Source: Lysobacterales bacterium (lineage in GTDB: Bacteria > Pseudomonadota > Gammaproteobacteria > Xanthomonadales > SZUA-5). From it: a DNA stretch of 64,000 bases. Made by a program: the position numbers and the translations under genes. Location: NCBI GenBank assembly GCA_019187485.1, contig JABAQR010000014.1, forward strand, positions 1-64,000, in the 5' to 3' direction. This document shows, piece by piece, positions 8,844 through 22,269 of this stretch; the stretch's first letter is position 1; each line of letters starts with the position of its first letter. A model generated the notes under the pieces. That model was not told where the DNA came from and searched no databases. It worked only from the letters and a program-made list of their open reading frames with translations.

Positions 8844-11216
8844 ATGAAGTTCTCCGAAAACTGGTTACGGCAACTCGTTGATATCTCGGCGACGCGTCCC
8901 GAGCTGGCGCATCGATTGACGATGTGCGGGCTGGAGGTCGAAGGGACCGAGGAGCTCGGTGCTTCGCTCGCGGGTGTGCTGATCGGCGAAATCGTCGATG
9001 CGCAGCAGCATCCGAACGCCGACCGGCTGCGCGTCTGCAAGGTCCGCGTCGGCGACGGCGATCCGCTGCAGATCGTCTGCGGGGCGCCGAATGCGCGTGT
9101 CGGGCTGAAGGCGCCAGTGGCGACGGTCGGTGCGGTGCTGCCCGGAGGGCTCGCGATCAAGGCTGCGCAACTGCGTGGCGTCGAGTCCTTCGGCATGCTG
9201 TGCTCGGGCAAGGAACTGGGCATCGATGCCGACGCCTCCGGGCTGCTGGAACTGCCGGGCGACGCGCCGACCGGGCGCGCCTTCGCGGCCTGGCTCGGCC
9301 TGCCCGACGCGATCATCGAACTCGGACTGACGCCGAATCGCAGCGACTGCCTCGGCATGCGCGGGCTGGCGATGGAAGTCGCCGCCGAGTTCGGCACATC
9401 CGCGCGGCTGCCGGAGATCGCGCCGGTGCCGGCCGCGCACGCGCAGCAACTGGCGATCGCGCTGACGCCGGGCGCCGGTTGTCCGCGCTACTGCGGGCGC
9501 GTCATCGAGGGCCTGGACGGTGCCGCGCGTTCGCCGATGTGGATGGTCGAGCGGCTGCGGCGCGCCGGCCTGCGCCCGATCAGCGCGCTGGTCGACGTCA
9601 CCAACTACGTGATGCTCGAGATCGGCCAGCCGCTGCACGCCTTCGACGCCGACCGCATCCGTGGCGGCATCGTCGTGCGCCGCGCCACCGTGGGCGAGCG
9701 CTGCGCGCTGCTGGATGGCCGCGAGGCGACGCTGGACCCCGAGTTCGTCGTGATCGCCGACGATGGCGGCGCGGTCGCGCTGGGCGGCGTCATGGGCGGC
9801 TTCGGCTCGCGCATCACCGACGCGACGCGGCGGGTCTTCCTCGAGGCCGCGCATTTCGCGCCGGCGGCGATCAGCGGTCGCGCGCGGCGCCTGGGCATGC
9901 ACACCGACGCTTCGCACCGCTTCGAACGCGGCGTCGATCCGGAACTGCCGCGGCTCGCGGTCGAGCGCGCCACCGCACTGCTGCTGGAAATCGCCGGCGG
10001 CAGCGCCGGGCCGCTGGTCGAGGCGGTGCTCGCCGACGAATTGCCGCGCGCGCAAGCGATCCTTCTGCGCGCGGCGCGGCTCGCGCGCGTGCTCGGCATC
10101 GAGGTGCCCGGCGCCGCGGTCGAGCGCATCCTCGTTGCGCTCGGCATGCAGGTCGAGCGCGATGGCGAGGGCTGGCGGGTGCTGCCGCCGAGCTGGCGCT
10201 TCGACCTCGCGATCGAGGAGGACCTGATCGAGGAAGTGGCGCGCATCCACGGCTACGACGAGATCCCGACGGTGCCGCCGCGCGGCGAGATCGTGATCGC
10301 GCCGGTGGCCGAGACGCGGCTGCCGCTGGCGCGGATGCGCGAACGCCTGGTCGCGCGCGACTACGCCGAGGCGATCACCTTCGCCTTCGTCGGCGAGCCC
10401 GAACTCGCGCAATGGGGCCTCGGCGCCGATGCGATCGCGCTCGCCAACCCGCTGTCGGCAGAACTCGCCGTCATGCGGACTTCGCTGCTGCCGGGCCTGG
10501 TGGCAGCGCTGGTGCGCAACCAGAACCGCCAGCAGGGCAGGGTGCGCCTGTTCGAAGTCGGCCGCCGTTACCTGCGCGGACCCGAAGGTCGCCCGCTCGA
10601 GAGCGACCTGCTGGCGCTGGTTGCCAGCGGCAGCGCGCGCCCCGAGCAATGGGGCGAGCGCTGCCGCCCGGTCGATTTCTTCGACCTCAAGGGCGATGTC
10701 GAAGCCCTGCTCGGCGATGCCGACGGCATCAAGTGGCACGCCGCCGGTCCGGACTGGCTGCATCCCGGACGGCGCGCCGAACTGCGCCGCGGCGACAGCG
10801 TGATCGGCCACCTCGGCGTGCTGCATCCGGAACTGGCGCGCCGGCTGGACGTCGACGGCGAACTGGTGCTCGGTGAATTCACGCTCGCCGGGCTGCTGGC
10901 GCGACCGATGCCGAAAGCGCGCGAACTCTCGCGCTTTCCTTCGGTGCGCCGCGATCTCGCGCTGGTGGTCGCCGAGGACCTTGGCTACGCGGAGCTCGCC
11001 GCGGGCGTGCGCGCGGCCGCCGGCGGCCTGCTGCGCGAGTTGCGGCTGTTCGACGTGTACTGCGGCGCAGGGATCGAAACAGGCTGCAAAAGCTTCGCTA
11101 TCGGCTTGATTTTCCAAGACGACTCGCGCACTCTAGGCGATGCGGATGTGGATACTCTGGTGGCCGCCATCATCGAGCGTGCAGCCAGGGACTTCGGGGC
11201 TCAGTTGCGGAGTTAG
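8844..11216 (+). CDS. pheT: Phenylalanine--tRNA ligase, beta subunit
   Basis: Partner of PheS in the PheRS tetramer; provides tRNA binding and editing of mischarged Tyr-tRNA-Phe. 790 residues, the usual size. In order: an EMAP/tRNA-binding domain near residues 40-150 (LIGEIVDAQQHPNADRLRV), B3/B4 editing domain, B5 domain, a degenerate synthetase-like core, and a C-terminal ferredoxin-fold anticodon-binding domain from about residue 700. The ATG at 8844 begins MKFSENWLRQLVD, typical for the family. ihfA begins 3 bp after the stop, the classical pheT-ihfA coupling of gammaproteobacteria. Confidence 0.98.
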   Translation: MKFSENWLRQLVDISATRPELAHRLTMCGLEVEGTEELGASLAGVLIGEIVDAQQHPNADRLRVCKVRVGDGDPLQIVCGAPNARVGLKAPVATVGAVLPGGLAIKAAQLRGVESFGMLCSGKELGIDADASGLLELPGDAPTGRAFAAWLGLPDAIIELGLTPNRSDCLGMRGLAMEVAAEFGTSARLPEIAPVPAAHAQQLAIALTPGAGCPRYCGRVIEGLDGAARSPMWMVERLRRAGLRPISALVDVTNYVMLEIGQPLHAFDADRIRGGIVVRRATVGERCALLDGREATLDPEFVVIADDGGAVALGGVMGGFGSRITDATRRVFLEAAHFAPAAISGRARRLGMHTDASHRFERGVDPELPRLAVERATALLLEIAGGSAGPLVEAVLADELPRAQAILLRAARLARVLGIEVPGAAVERILVALGMQVERDGEGWRVLPPSWRFDLAIEEDLIEEVARIHGYDEIPTVPPRGEIVIAPVAETRLPLARMRERLVARDYAEAITFAFVGEPELAQWGLGADAIALANPLSAELAVMRTSLLPGLVAALVRNQNRQQGRVRLFEVGRRYLRGPEGRPLESDLLALVASGSARPEQWGERCRPVDFFDLKGDVEALLGDADGIKWHAAGPDWLHPGRRAELRRGDSVIGHLGVLHPELARRLDVDGELVLGEFTLAGLLARPMPKARELSRFPSVRRDLALVVAEDLGYAELAAGVRAAAGGLLRELRLFDVYCGAGIETGCKSFAIGLIFQDDSRTLGDADVDTLVAAIIERAARDFGAQLRS

Positions 11217-11219
11217 GGG

Positions 11220-11522
11220 ATGGCGCTGACCAAGGCCGAGATGGCCCAACGGCTGTTCGAGGACGTCGGACTCAACAAGCGCGAGGCCAAGGAGTTCGTC
11301 GACATCTTCTTCGACGTCATCCGCGAAGCGCTGGAGAAGGGGGAGAACGTCAAGCTGTCTGGTTTCGGCAACTTCGATCTGCGCCAGAAGAACCAGCGCC
11401 CGGGTCGCAATCCGAAGACCGGCGAGGAGATTCCGATCTCCGCGCGGCGCGTGGTGACGTTCAGGGCGGGGCAGAAGCTGAAGGCGCGAGTAGAGGCTCA
11501 TGCTGGATCCGGGCAGCAATAG
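11220..11522 (+). CDS. ihfA: Integration host factor subunit alpha
   Basis: With IhfB forms the DNA-bending nucleoid protein IHF. 100 residues. [20 protein letters not shown] is the canonical N-terminus, and the beta-arm motif [19 protein letters not shown] carries the intercalating proline. It starts 3 bp after pheT and its end overlaps the following MerR-like gene by 23 bp, so all three are cotranscribed. Confidence 0.97.
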   Translation: MALTKAEMAQRLFEDVGLNKREAKEFVDIFFDVIREALEKGENVKLSGFGNFDLRQKNQRPGRNPKTGEEIPISARRVVTFRAGQKLKARVEAHAGSGQQ

Positions 11523-11877
11523 CGAACTTCCGCCGATCCCGGCGAAACGCTACTTCACCATCGGTGAGGTCAGCGATTTGTGTGGCGTGAAGCCGCATGT
11601 GCTGCGCTATTGGGAACAGGAATTCCCGAGCCTGAAGCCGGTCAAGCGCCGCGGCAACCGCCGCTACTACCAGCGCCACGACGTGCTGATGATCCGCCAG
11701 ATCCGCAGCCTGCTGTACGAACAGGGTTTCACCATCGGCGGCGCGCGCCAGCGACTCGACGGCGAAGCCGCGCGCGCGGCGAGCGTCGTCGTGCTGCCCG
11801 GCGAGCCCAAGGTACCGGTCGAGATCCTCCGGCAGATGCGGATCGACCTGGAAGCCGTGCTGGAAATCCTGCGCTGA
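11500..11877 (+). CDS. MerR-family transcriptional regulator downstream of ihfA
   Basis: 125 residues with an N-terminal winged-helix MerR domain ([20 protein letters not shown], then [10 protein letters not shown]; residues about 18-85) and a short C-terminal helix, without a long dimerisation coil or metal-binding cysteines. A gene of this type follows ihfA in many gammaproteobacteria. Its target is not known from the sequence. The start overlaps the ihfA end by 23 bp in another frame, so translation is probably coupled. Confidence 0.9.
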   Translation: MLDPGSNSELPPIPAKRYFTIGEVSDLCGVKPHVLRYWEQEFPSLKPVKRRGNRRYYQRHDVLMIRQIRSLLYEQGFTIGGARQRLDGEAARAASVVVLPGEPKVPVEILRQMRIDLEAVLEILR

Positions 11878-11901
11878 CGTCGGAGACAGATGCCGGACAA
11901 C

Positions 11902-12001
11902 CGGCCAATTCAATGCAGAGGAGCGGAGGCGCGGAGAACCACAGAGGGCCTTTGCTCCTCTTCGCGTCCTTTGCGACTTCGCGTTGAATCGGCTGGGCCG
12001 C
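11902..12001. repeat. Degenerate palindrome upstream of tRNA-Pro
   Basis: GGCCAATTCAATGC near 11902 is mirrored by GCGTTGAATCGGCTGGGCC near 11983-12001. Between them a left arm (CAGAGGAGCGGAGGCGCGG and on) faces a right arm containing CGCGTCCTTTGCGACTTCGC. It resembles a decayed member of the tandem-arm palindromes. Confidence 0.5.
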
Positions 12002-12051
12002 TCTGCCTACACAACCTCGTCGCAATGCGCTAGTCTCCGCCGCTCTCCGGT

Positions 12052-13150
<1,099 letters not shown>

Positions 13151-13322
13151 GGGTTCGCCGGTCCGGTGCCGTTGCGGCGCAGATGCGCGGGGAAAAGCGG
13201 AGGACTCGATCCAGGATGGGGAGCGCATGGCGCCGATGCCGGCCATTTTCCTCACGCGCGGGCGGACGGGTCGCCGCCGACGACGGGTAAGGGGAACATT
13301 TGGCCGACCGATGCGGGACCTC

Positions 13323-13356
13323 CCTTTGCGTCCTCTACCTCCTTTGCGTACCTTGC
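13323..13356. repeat. Single arm of a CAAAGGACG-type repeat
   Basis: CCTTTGCGTCCTCTACCTCC and a second CTTTGCGTACC follow in tandem within the 244-bp gap before the diguanylate cyclase. Only one arm is recognisable, so this looks like a decayed or partial copy. Confidence 0.4.
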
Positions 13357-13394
13357 CCGCACCATCGGTCGCAGCCGTCGGCGCGGCAGGTTCC

Positions 13395-14435
13395 ATGCAG
13401 ACACGGGCACATCGCAGGAAGGGACAGGCGGTTTCCGCGCTGCTGTGGTTGCTCGCGCTGGTCTGCCTGTTGTGGACCTGGCCGCCCTTCGGTGCCAAGC
13501 TCGCGCTGTTGCTGGCGGCCTTTGCGCAACTGGCGTGGTGGCAGGCGCGGCGGCGCGGCGATCGGCGCATGCGATTGAAGGCCGCCGCCTTCGAACACAG
13601 CCGCGAAGGCGTGCTGATCACCGATGGCGCACGCAACATCGTGATGGTCAATCCGGCGTTCGCGGCGATCACCGGCTACACCGAAACGGAGGTGCTGGGA
13701 CACAATCCGCGGCTGCTGTCCTCCGGTCGTCAGGGACCGGAGTTCTACGAACGCATGTGGCAGACGATCGCGCGCGAGGGCAGCTGGCACGGCGAGTTGT
13801 GGAACCAGCGCAAGAACGGCGAGCTGTATGCCGAGAGCGTGTCGATCACGCGCATCGACGATTCCGATGGCGAGCCGCTGCATTACGTCAGCGTGTTCTC
13901 CGACATCACCAGTCGCAAGTTTGCGGAAACGGAGATCCAGCGGCTGGCGCACTACGACGCGCTCACCGGACTTCCGAATCGCGCGCTGCTGACCGACCGC
14001 GCACAGCAGGCGCTGAGTCTGGCGCGGCGCAGTCAGAGCACGCTGGCGCTGATGTTCCTCGATCTGGATCACTTCAAGCATGTCAACGATTCCTTCGGGC
14101 ACCGCATCGGCGACCTGCTGCTGATCGCCGCGGCGCAACGCTTGCAATCGGCGATGCGCGAGCACGACACGGTGGCGCGCCAGGGCGGCGACGAATTCGT
14201 GGTGATCCTGCCGGACACGGATGCCGAGGGCGCGGCGGTGGTCGCCGACAAGCTGCTGCGCCTGATGGCCGAGCCCTTCGTGGTCGAGGGGCACGAACTG
14301 CACGTGGGCGCGTCGATCGGCATCGCGATGTTCCCGCGCGACGGCGAGGACTACGACCGCCTCGCGCGAGCCGCCGATGGGGCAATGTATCGCTCCAAGC
14401 AGGCGGGGCGCGGGCGCTGGAGCACAGCCGCGTAG
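13395..14435 (+). CDS. Membrane-anchored PAS-GGDEF diguanylate cyclase
   Basis: Makes cyclic di-GMP from two GTP. With the ATG at 13395 the protein has 346 residues. The frame is open upstream, but that part overlaps repeat DNA and is Arg/Pro-rich, so it was excluded. Two N-terminal hydrophobic helices (about residues 13-50) form a hairpin anchor. A PAS domain follows (about 60-175: AAFEHSREGVLITDGARNIV), then a GGDEF domain whose active site is the canonical GGDEF at 264-268. The inhibitory I-site RxxD (Arg255, Asp258) is present five residues upstream, so product inhibition is expected. The PAS ligand is unknown. It is convergent with the P-loop gene, 28 bp away. Confidence 0.93.
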   Translation: MQTRAHRRKGQAVSALLWLLALVCLLWTWPPFGAKLALLLAAFAQLAWWQARRRGDRRMRLKAAAFEHSREGVLITDGARNIVMVNPAFAAITGYTETEVLGHNPRLLSSGRQGPEFYERMWQTIAREGSWHGELWNQRKNGELYAESVSITRIDDSDGEPLHYVSVFSDITSRKFAETEIQRLAHYDALTGLPNRALLTDRAQQALSLARRSQSTLALMFLDLDHFKHVNDSFGHRIGDLLLIAAAQRLQSAMREHDTVARQGGDEFVVILPDTDAEGAAVVADKLLRLMAEPFVVEGHELHVGASIGIAMFPRDGEDYDRLARAADGAMYRSKQAGRGRWSTAA

Positions 14436-14463
14436 GTGTTGTGCCCAGTCGTTCGTCGCGTTC

Positions 14464-15315
14464 TCAGGAGCCCGGGACTGTGAGCGAGATTTCTTCGACG
14501 CCGAGCAGCCGTTCGAGTTCAACGATGGTCGCATCTAGCAGCGGTCGCACCGCGGCGGCATGCAGGCGTTCGCGTTCGAGGTTCTCCATCCAGCCGAACA
14601 GGCTGGTGCGCAGCTGCTCGATGCTGCGCACGCGTGCGAGCAGGTCGGCGAGGATGCGCGCGAACTCGCTGGCGGTCGGCGACTGGCCGAGCTGGCGGAA
14701 CAATTCGCCGAGCGTGGTGAACAGGCCGCGCGCCTCGGGTCCGAGGCCGAAGTCCTTCGGATCGAAGTCGAGCGTGCCACCCGCGACGTCCGCCCACACG
14801 CGGAAGCTGGCCTTCTGCAACGAGTGGTAGAGCGCGTCTTCGGAGATCAGCACCAGCAGCAGGGTGGCGGCATTCGCGAGCACGGTACCGGCCACGCCCT
14901 GCCATTCGCGCGACTGCACGAACTGGTAGAGACGGATCTGATCGGCGAACTCGCTGGCCTGGATCTGGTCCAGGATCAGCACCACACGCGCGCCCTCGGA
15001 ATAGGCGCAGGCCTCGGTCAGCACGCGGTCGAAGCCGCTCGCCGGCGCTTCGGCGCTGCGGGTCTCGCCCGTCTCCGCATCGACCAGGGTCGGGGCGGGC
15101 GGCTCCGGCTGCGAGAAATCGTGGTAAAGCACGTGCGGGTAGTCGAGCGCCGCCGCCAGCGCGTGCGCCAGCGCGGTCTTGCGGCGCCCGGATTCGCCGG
15201 CGATGTTGAGGCAGCGCACGCCCGCCGGCTGCGCCTCGAACAGCAGGCGCAGCGCAAACTCGTAATCGTCGTTGGATTCGAAGCCGTGGGCAGCGAGCCG
15301 ACGACGCAGGCTCAT
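14464..15315 (-). CDS. P-loop ATPase-like protein of unknown role
   Basis: 283 residues from the ATG at 15315; upstream codons in this frame lie inside the aminotransferase gene. A Walker A motif GESGRRKT is at residues 40-47 and a Walker B-like VVLILDQ at 111-117, followed by a hydrophobic beta strand (TLLLVLISED, 151-160), an arrangement like AAA/STAND-type ATPases. The C-terminal 100 residues are helical and end in an acidic Glu/Leu-rich segment. The start lies 1 bp after the stop of the aminotransferase gene, so the two form an operon. I do not recognise the family. The ATP-binding call is fairly safe; substrate and partner are unknown. Confidence 0.7.
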   Translation of the reverse strand: MSLRRRLAAHGFESNDDYEFALRLLFEAQPAGVRCLNIAGESGRRKTALAHALAAALDYPHVLYHDFSQPEPPAPTLVDAETGETRSAEAPASGFDRVLTEACAYSEGARVVLILDQIQASEFADQIRLYQFVQSREWQGVAGTVLANAATLLLVLISEDALYHSLQKASFRVWADVAGGTLDFDPKDFGLGPEARGLFTTLGELFRQLGQSPTASEFARILADLLARVRSIEQLRTSLFGWMENLERERLHAAAVRPLLDATIVELERLLGVEEISLTVPGS

Positions 15316-15316
15316 T

Positions 15317-16816
15317 TCAGGCAGCCTGGGCCGGACGCGACAGCCGCGGTCCCTCGACCAGCGCCTGGCGCACGGCATCGACCACCAGGTCCACTTCCTC
15401 CGAGCGGATCGCGAACCAGGGGGTGAACCGCAGGCTGTTGACACCACCATGGATGACGCCGATGCCGTGCTCGCGCAGGTACTCCTCGGTACTGCCGCTG
15501 CCGTAGCACTTGAAGTCGGCCGACAGTTCGCAGGAGAACAGCAGGCCGGTGCCCTGCACGCCGGTGATCAGGCCCGGCAGTTCGCGCGCAAGTCCTTCCA
15601 GGCGGCGCACGAATTCGGCGCCACGTTCGCGGATGTTGGCGCGCAAAGCAGGCGTGAGCCCCTGCAGCACCGCGCAGGCGACGTCCATCGCGCGCGGATT
15701 GGTGGTCATGGTGTTGCCGTAGATGCCCTTGCGATAGAGCTGCGCGGCGCGTTCGGTGACCGCGAGCACCGACAGCGGATACTGGCCGGCGTTGAGCGCC
15801 TTGGAGTAGGTCTCCATGTCCGGCGCCTCGAGGCCTTCGAAACCCGGGTAGTCGACGATCGACAGCACGCCATGCGCGCGCAGGCCGGCCTGGATCGAAT
15901 CCACGAGCAGCAGGGTGCCGTGCGCGCGCGTCAGTTCGCGCGCGGCGGCGTAGAACTCCGGCGTCAGCGCGCGGCCGGGATTGCCTTCGCCCATCACCGG
16001 CTCCAGGAACAGCGCCTCGATGTGCCAGCCCTTCGCATCGGCTTCGGCGAAGGCCGCCCGCAACTGGCCGACGTCGTAAGGGTCCACGATGATCGTCGCC
16101 GGCTGCGCGTTGAAGCTGGCGAGGTGCTCGGCGTAGGCCTTGCGCGAGGAATCCGAGTACAGCGCCGGCAGTTCGGTGCGGCCGTGGAAGGCGCCCTTGA
16201 CCGCGATGCGGCGGATCGCACGTCCGGCGTGCGGCGCGCCCGCCGCGGTCATCGCCTTGGCGTGCACGTCGGCCAGGCGTCCGGCGAGCGTGACCGACTC
16301 CGAACCCGAGTTCAGGCACAGGAAGCGCGCGTACGGGCAGCCGCCGCGGGTGTGCCCGATCTCTCGTCTCAGCGCGGCGTCGAGGCGCAGGTGCGACAGC
16401 GAGGGGGTCATGATGTTGGCCATCACCTGCGGGCGCGCCATCGCGTCGATGATCGCCTGCGGCGCATGGCCGGCGCCGAGCATGCCGTAGCCGCCGTCGT
16501 CGTGGACCACCGCGCCTTTCAGCGTGACCAGCCACGGGCCGCGCGCCGCGACCGCGACGTAGGGGTTCACGGCATCCTCGGCGTAGAAGTTGACGAAGCC
16601 AGCCTGCACGGTGTGCAGTTGCTCGGCCTCGTCCATCGTCAGTAGCGACGGGAACTCGATGCGCGCGGATTCGAATGCGGCGTAGCCTTCGTCGATGGCC
16701 TGCGCGAGCAGCGAGTCGCTCTTCAGGAAGCGCTCGATGGTGGCGTCGCCGAGGCCGGCCGTCCGTCGGGAACCGCCCGCCTGGCGCATCGTGTACAGTT
16801 TTTGCAGCGCATTCAT
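15317..16816 (-). CDS. Class III PLP-dependent aminotransferase
   Basis: Transfers an amino group to a keto acid using pyridoxal phosphate. 499 residues, 50-80 longer than a typical acetylornithine aminotransferase because of an N-terminal extension (residues 1-95). Family features are the cofactor-binding SGSES segment (LNSGSESVTLAG), the Asp pair before the sheet (LLVDSIQAG) and the Schiff-base lysine in METYSKALNAGQYPLS. The ATG at 16816 has GAGGAGG upstream. The P-loop gene follows 1 bp after its stop. The substrate cannot be read from the sequence. Confidence 0.85.
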   Translation of the reverse strand: MNALQKLYTMRQAGGSRRTAGLGDATIERFLKSDSLLAQAIDEGYAAFESARIEFPSLLTMDEAEQLHTVQAGFVNFYAEDAVNPYVAVAARGPWLVTLKGAVVHDDGGYGMLGAGHAPQAIIDAMARPQVMANIMTPSLSHLRLDAALRREIGHTRGGCPYARFLCLNSGSESVTLAGRLADVHAKAMTAAGAPHAGRAIRRIAVKGAFHGRTELPALYSDSSRKAYAEHLASFNAQPATIIVDPYDVGQLRAAFAEADAKGWHIEALFLEPVMGEGNPGRALTPEFYAAARELTRAHGTLLLVDSIQAGLRAHGVLSIVDYPGFEGLEAPDMETYSKALNAGQYPLSVLAVTERAAQLYRKGIYGNTMTTNPRAMDVACAVLQGLTPALRANIRERGAEFVRRLEGLARELPGLITGVQGTGLLFSCELSADFKCYGSGSTEEYLREHGIGVIHGGVNSLRFTPWFAIRSEEVDLVVDAVRQALVEGPRLSRPAQAA

Positions 16817-16861
16817 GCGTCCTCCTCCCGCACCAATCGAGCATCCTATGGTGCTAAGTGA

Positions 16862-19866
<3,005 letters not shown>

Positions 19867-19868
19867 AC

Positions 19869-19903
19869 TCGACCGGCCCCGGCCGGGTGCCGGGGCCGGT
19901 CGA
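19869..19903. terminator. Bidirectional hairpin between convergent genes
   Basis: TCGACCGGCCCCGGC (19869-19883) pairs perfectly with GCCGGGGCCGGTCGA (19889-19903) around a 5-nt loop. It occupies almost the entire 43-bp gap between the convergent DUF3228 and amidase genes. Confidence 0.75.
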
Positions 19904-19909
19904 GGCCCG

Positions 19910-22048
19910 TCATTGGGTCCACACGCCCTGTTGTGCGGTCCAGTAGAAAGTGCCTTTCTCGAACACCTGCCTGCGACCATTGCCGTTCCAGGCTTCTTCT
20001 TCCCCCTTCGGGAAGCCCCAGCGCGTCTCGCGACCGGTGTTCTCGAAGTGGGTCAGGATCGCGCCGTAGACCGCGTGTGCGCCGGTCGCCGGGGTCCACA
20101 GGAACAGGCCCTTTTCAAAATACTGGTAGCGGCCCTGCTGGTTGGTCAGCGGCGACCTGGCGGCGTTCAGCTCGTCCATCGTCGGGAATTGCCAGCGCGT
20201 CTCGTTCCCGCTGGCCCAGAACTGCTGCAGGATGGCGCCGCGGACGGCATAGGCGCCGGTACGCGGGTGCCACAGGATGATGCCGCCGACGAACTCCTGG
20301 AAGCGCCCGCCGAGATTGGCCGCCATCTCCGCCAGCTTGGGTGTGCCCAGCACGCTGCGCACGCCGCCCATGGCGGACCACTTCTCGCCGATCTTGCCGT
20401 AGGGCAGCACTTCGCAACGGGGCAGGTCGTAGCCGTCGTTGTCGCGCGCCTCGTCGTTGCCCCAGCGGCTGAGGTAGTAACCGGACACCCACTGGTTGCC
20501 CGGCCCCACGTCCAGGTCGGTCTTCAGCCACCAGTGGTTGAAGGCGGAACCGTTGCGCACCTCGCGACCCCAGGTCTTGCAGTACACATAGCTGGTGCCC
20601 TGGTACAAGGTGCCGGTCTGGGCGGTGCTGGTCGGGGAGCCGTAACCCGGTGCATTGGCGAAGGTGTCGACCCAGTAGCGCGCGTCCACCGGCGCCGGCG
20701 GTGGGGCACCGTTGTTGAGCAGGCTGTAGTAGCTGGCCCAGGGGAAATACTGGCCGGGATCGTAGCGGTTCTGGTTGTTGGTCAGCATGCCGTGGCCTTT
20801 GATGCGCACGCTGTCGGGCACGACGTGCCAATAGTTGTAGCCCGGGCCTCTCCAGGCCGAGGCGCAGTTCACACCGCGGCGCGTGCAGATGCTGCGAACC
20901 AGCCGCGCCGAGGCGTTGACCATGGCAGCGGACCAGTTGGCCGGATCGCTGGCGTAGCCGTCGTGCTCCAGACCGATGGTGTAGCTGTTGTGGTACGCCG
21001 CATGCCAGGCCTGGTGGTGCTCGCGCACCATCTGGGTGATCTGGCCATCGGACTTGCGCAGGCAGTAGTGCGCGGACACCTGCGCGGAAGGGTTCTTGAA
21101 CCAGGAGATGGCGCCGGCGTAGGAGCCTTCCATGGTGTGCAGGATCACCGCCGAGGCGCTGTTGCCGGCGGTGCTGTAGTTGGAAGTGCTCGCCGGATTC
21201 CAGATCGCTTCGCCGAAGTCGACCGATGCCTTGGTCGCGACCGGGGTGGCACCGACCTTCTCCCCCGCCAGCGCTCCAGCCGCCGTCGCCTCGCCCATGA
21301 CGATCGAGTCGAGTGCGTGGTTCATCGTCAGCACCGGTGCCTGCAACAGGCGCAGGCGCTCCGGCGCAAAAGCCTTGCTGATGTCGATTTCCCTTCGCGG
21401 GACGGTCACGCCGTCGGCCTGGATGCCGCGATCCATGCTGGTGAGCACCGAATAGGCAAAGCTCTCGCGAGCGTAGGACTCGATGTTGCTGTCGCCCTGG
21501 CCGAAGCCGGCATAGCGCTGCAACGCTTCGGCCAGTGCGGCGTCCGCACCGTTCCCGGCCTTGACCCGCAAGCGCACGGTCTCTTGCAGCGCCTGGTCCA
21601 GCAAGGCGGCGGCGGCGAGGATGTTGGCCTGCGGATCGCGCTCGACTTGCGCCTTGCTGAGTCCGATGAGTCGCGCACCCGCGGCGACCTGATCGTCGAA
21701 GCCACCTCCCTGGTAGAGGCCCATGAGGCCATAGGCCGGCGGCAGGTGCGCGTGTCCCGGATCCTCCCGGGCTGGTTCCACCTGGCGCCAACCGGTCTGC
21801 GCATAGGCGATCGCCTCCAGCGAACCGGCCGGCAGCGCCGGATAGCTCGCGTAGGCGCGCGCGAACATTTTCGGGTACTGCTGCCGCACCGCGATCAGCG
21901 AACCGAGCGCTTTCCACCGCAGATTTTCCAGTGCCGCCGGTGCGGCTGCTTCGCTCTGTACAGCTTCCAACGCTTCCGCATCGGCCGGCGTGTGTCCGAT
22001 CATTGCCCCGAACAGCGCCAGGCACAGCAAGGGCTTGCACTTGATCAC
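19910..22048 (-). CDS. Secreted N-acetylmuramoyl-L-alanine amidase with LGFP repeats
   Basis: The GTG at 22048 with a GGAGGAG ribosome-binding site gives 712 residues and a signal peptide (KCKPLLCLALFGAMIGHTPADA). Residues about 50-160 resemble a transglycosylase-like helical domain (SLEAIAYAQTGWRQ, PPAYGLMGLYQGG). Residues about 285-440 form an Amidase_2/PGRP domain that cleaves the Mur-Ala bond; zinc-ligand candidates are the His of AVILHTMEGS and of IKGHGMLTN. The C-terminal 200 residues hold about four LGFP repeats (IGEKWSAMGGVRSVLGTP and similar), which bind cell-wall polymers in actinobacteria. LGFP domains are unusual in a gammaproteobacterium and may reflect transfer. The presumed target is peptidoglycan, its own or a prey or competitor's. 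Confidence 0.87.
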   Translation of the reverse strand: MIKCKPLLCLALFGAMIGHTPADAEALEAVQSEAAAPAALENLRWKALGSLIAVRQQYPKMFARAYASYPALPAGSLEAIAYAQTGWRQVEPAREDPGHAHLPPAYGLMGLYQGGGFDDQVAAGARLIGLSKAQVERDPQANILAAAALLDQALQETVRLRVKAGNGADAALAEALQRYAGFGQGDSNIESYARESFAYSVLTSMDRGIQADGVTVPRREIDISKAFAPERLRLLQAPVLTMNHALDSIVMGEATAAGALAGEKVGATPVATKASVDFGEAIWNPASTSNYSTAGNSASAVILHTMEGSYAGAISWFKNPSAQVSAHYCLRKSDGQITQMVREHHQAWHAAYHNSYTIGLEHDGYASDPANWSAAMVNASARLVRSICTRRGVNCASAWRGPGYNYWHVVPDSVRIKGHGMLTNNQNRYDPGQYFPWASYYSLLNNGAPPPAPVDARYWVDTFANAPGYGSPTSTAQTGTLYQGTSYVYCKTWGREVRNGSAFNHWWLKTDLDVGPGNQWVSGYYLSRWGNDEARDNDGYDLPRCEVLPYGKIGEKWSAMGGVRSVLGTPKLAEMAANLGGRFQEFVGGIILWHPRTGAYAVRGAILQQFWASGNETRWQFPTMDELNAARSPLTNQQGRYQYFEKGLFLWTPATGAHAVYGAILTHFENTGRETRWGFPKGEEEAWNGNGRRQVFEKGTFYWTAQQGVWTQ

Positions 22049-22269
22049 GAGTCTCCTCCCTCCAGGACTGCGACATGAGTACGCCGCCGCAGACCACCGG
22101 AGAACCCCTGTGCGGGGATGCCGATGCATTTGCGGGCGGCGGCGGTGACCGTCTTCTCCCCACGAGCGGACGGTGCGAAGCCCGAGCAACCGAAGTCTCC
22201 GTTCCAGAGCGTCCCCGGCGTGCTGGCGCTTGCACATCCCCCATTCGAGTTTTGGCGGCGAATCCCGAC

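Noticed and set aside
13227-13394. Upstream extension of the diguanylate cyclase
   Set aside because: It overlaps repeat-derived DNA and encodes an Arg/Pro-rich sequence without similarity to sensor domains.
22075-22269. Extended N-terminus for the ECF sigma factor from the ATG at 22075
   Set aside because: The extra 65 residues are low-complexity and not typical for the family, and the family core begins directly after the ATG at 22270.
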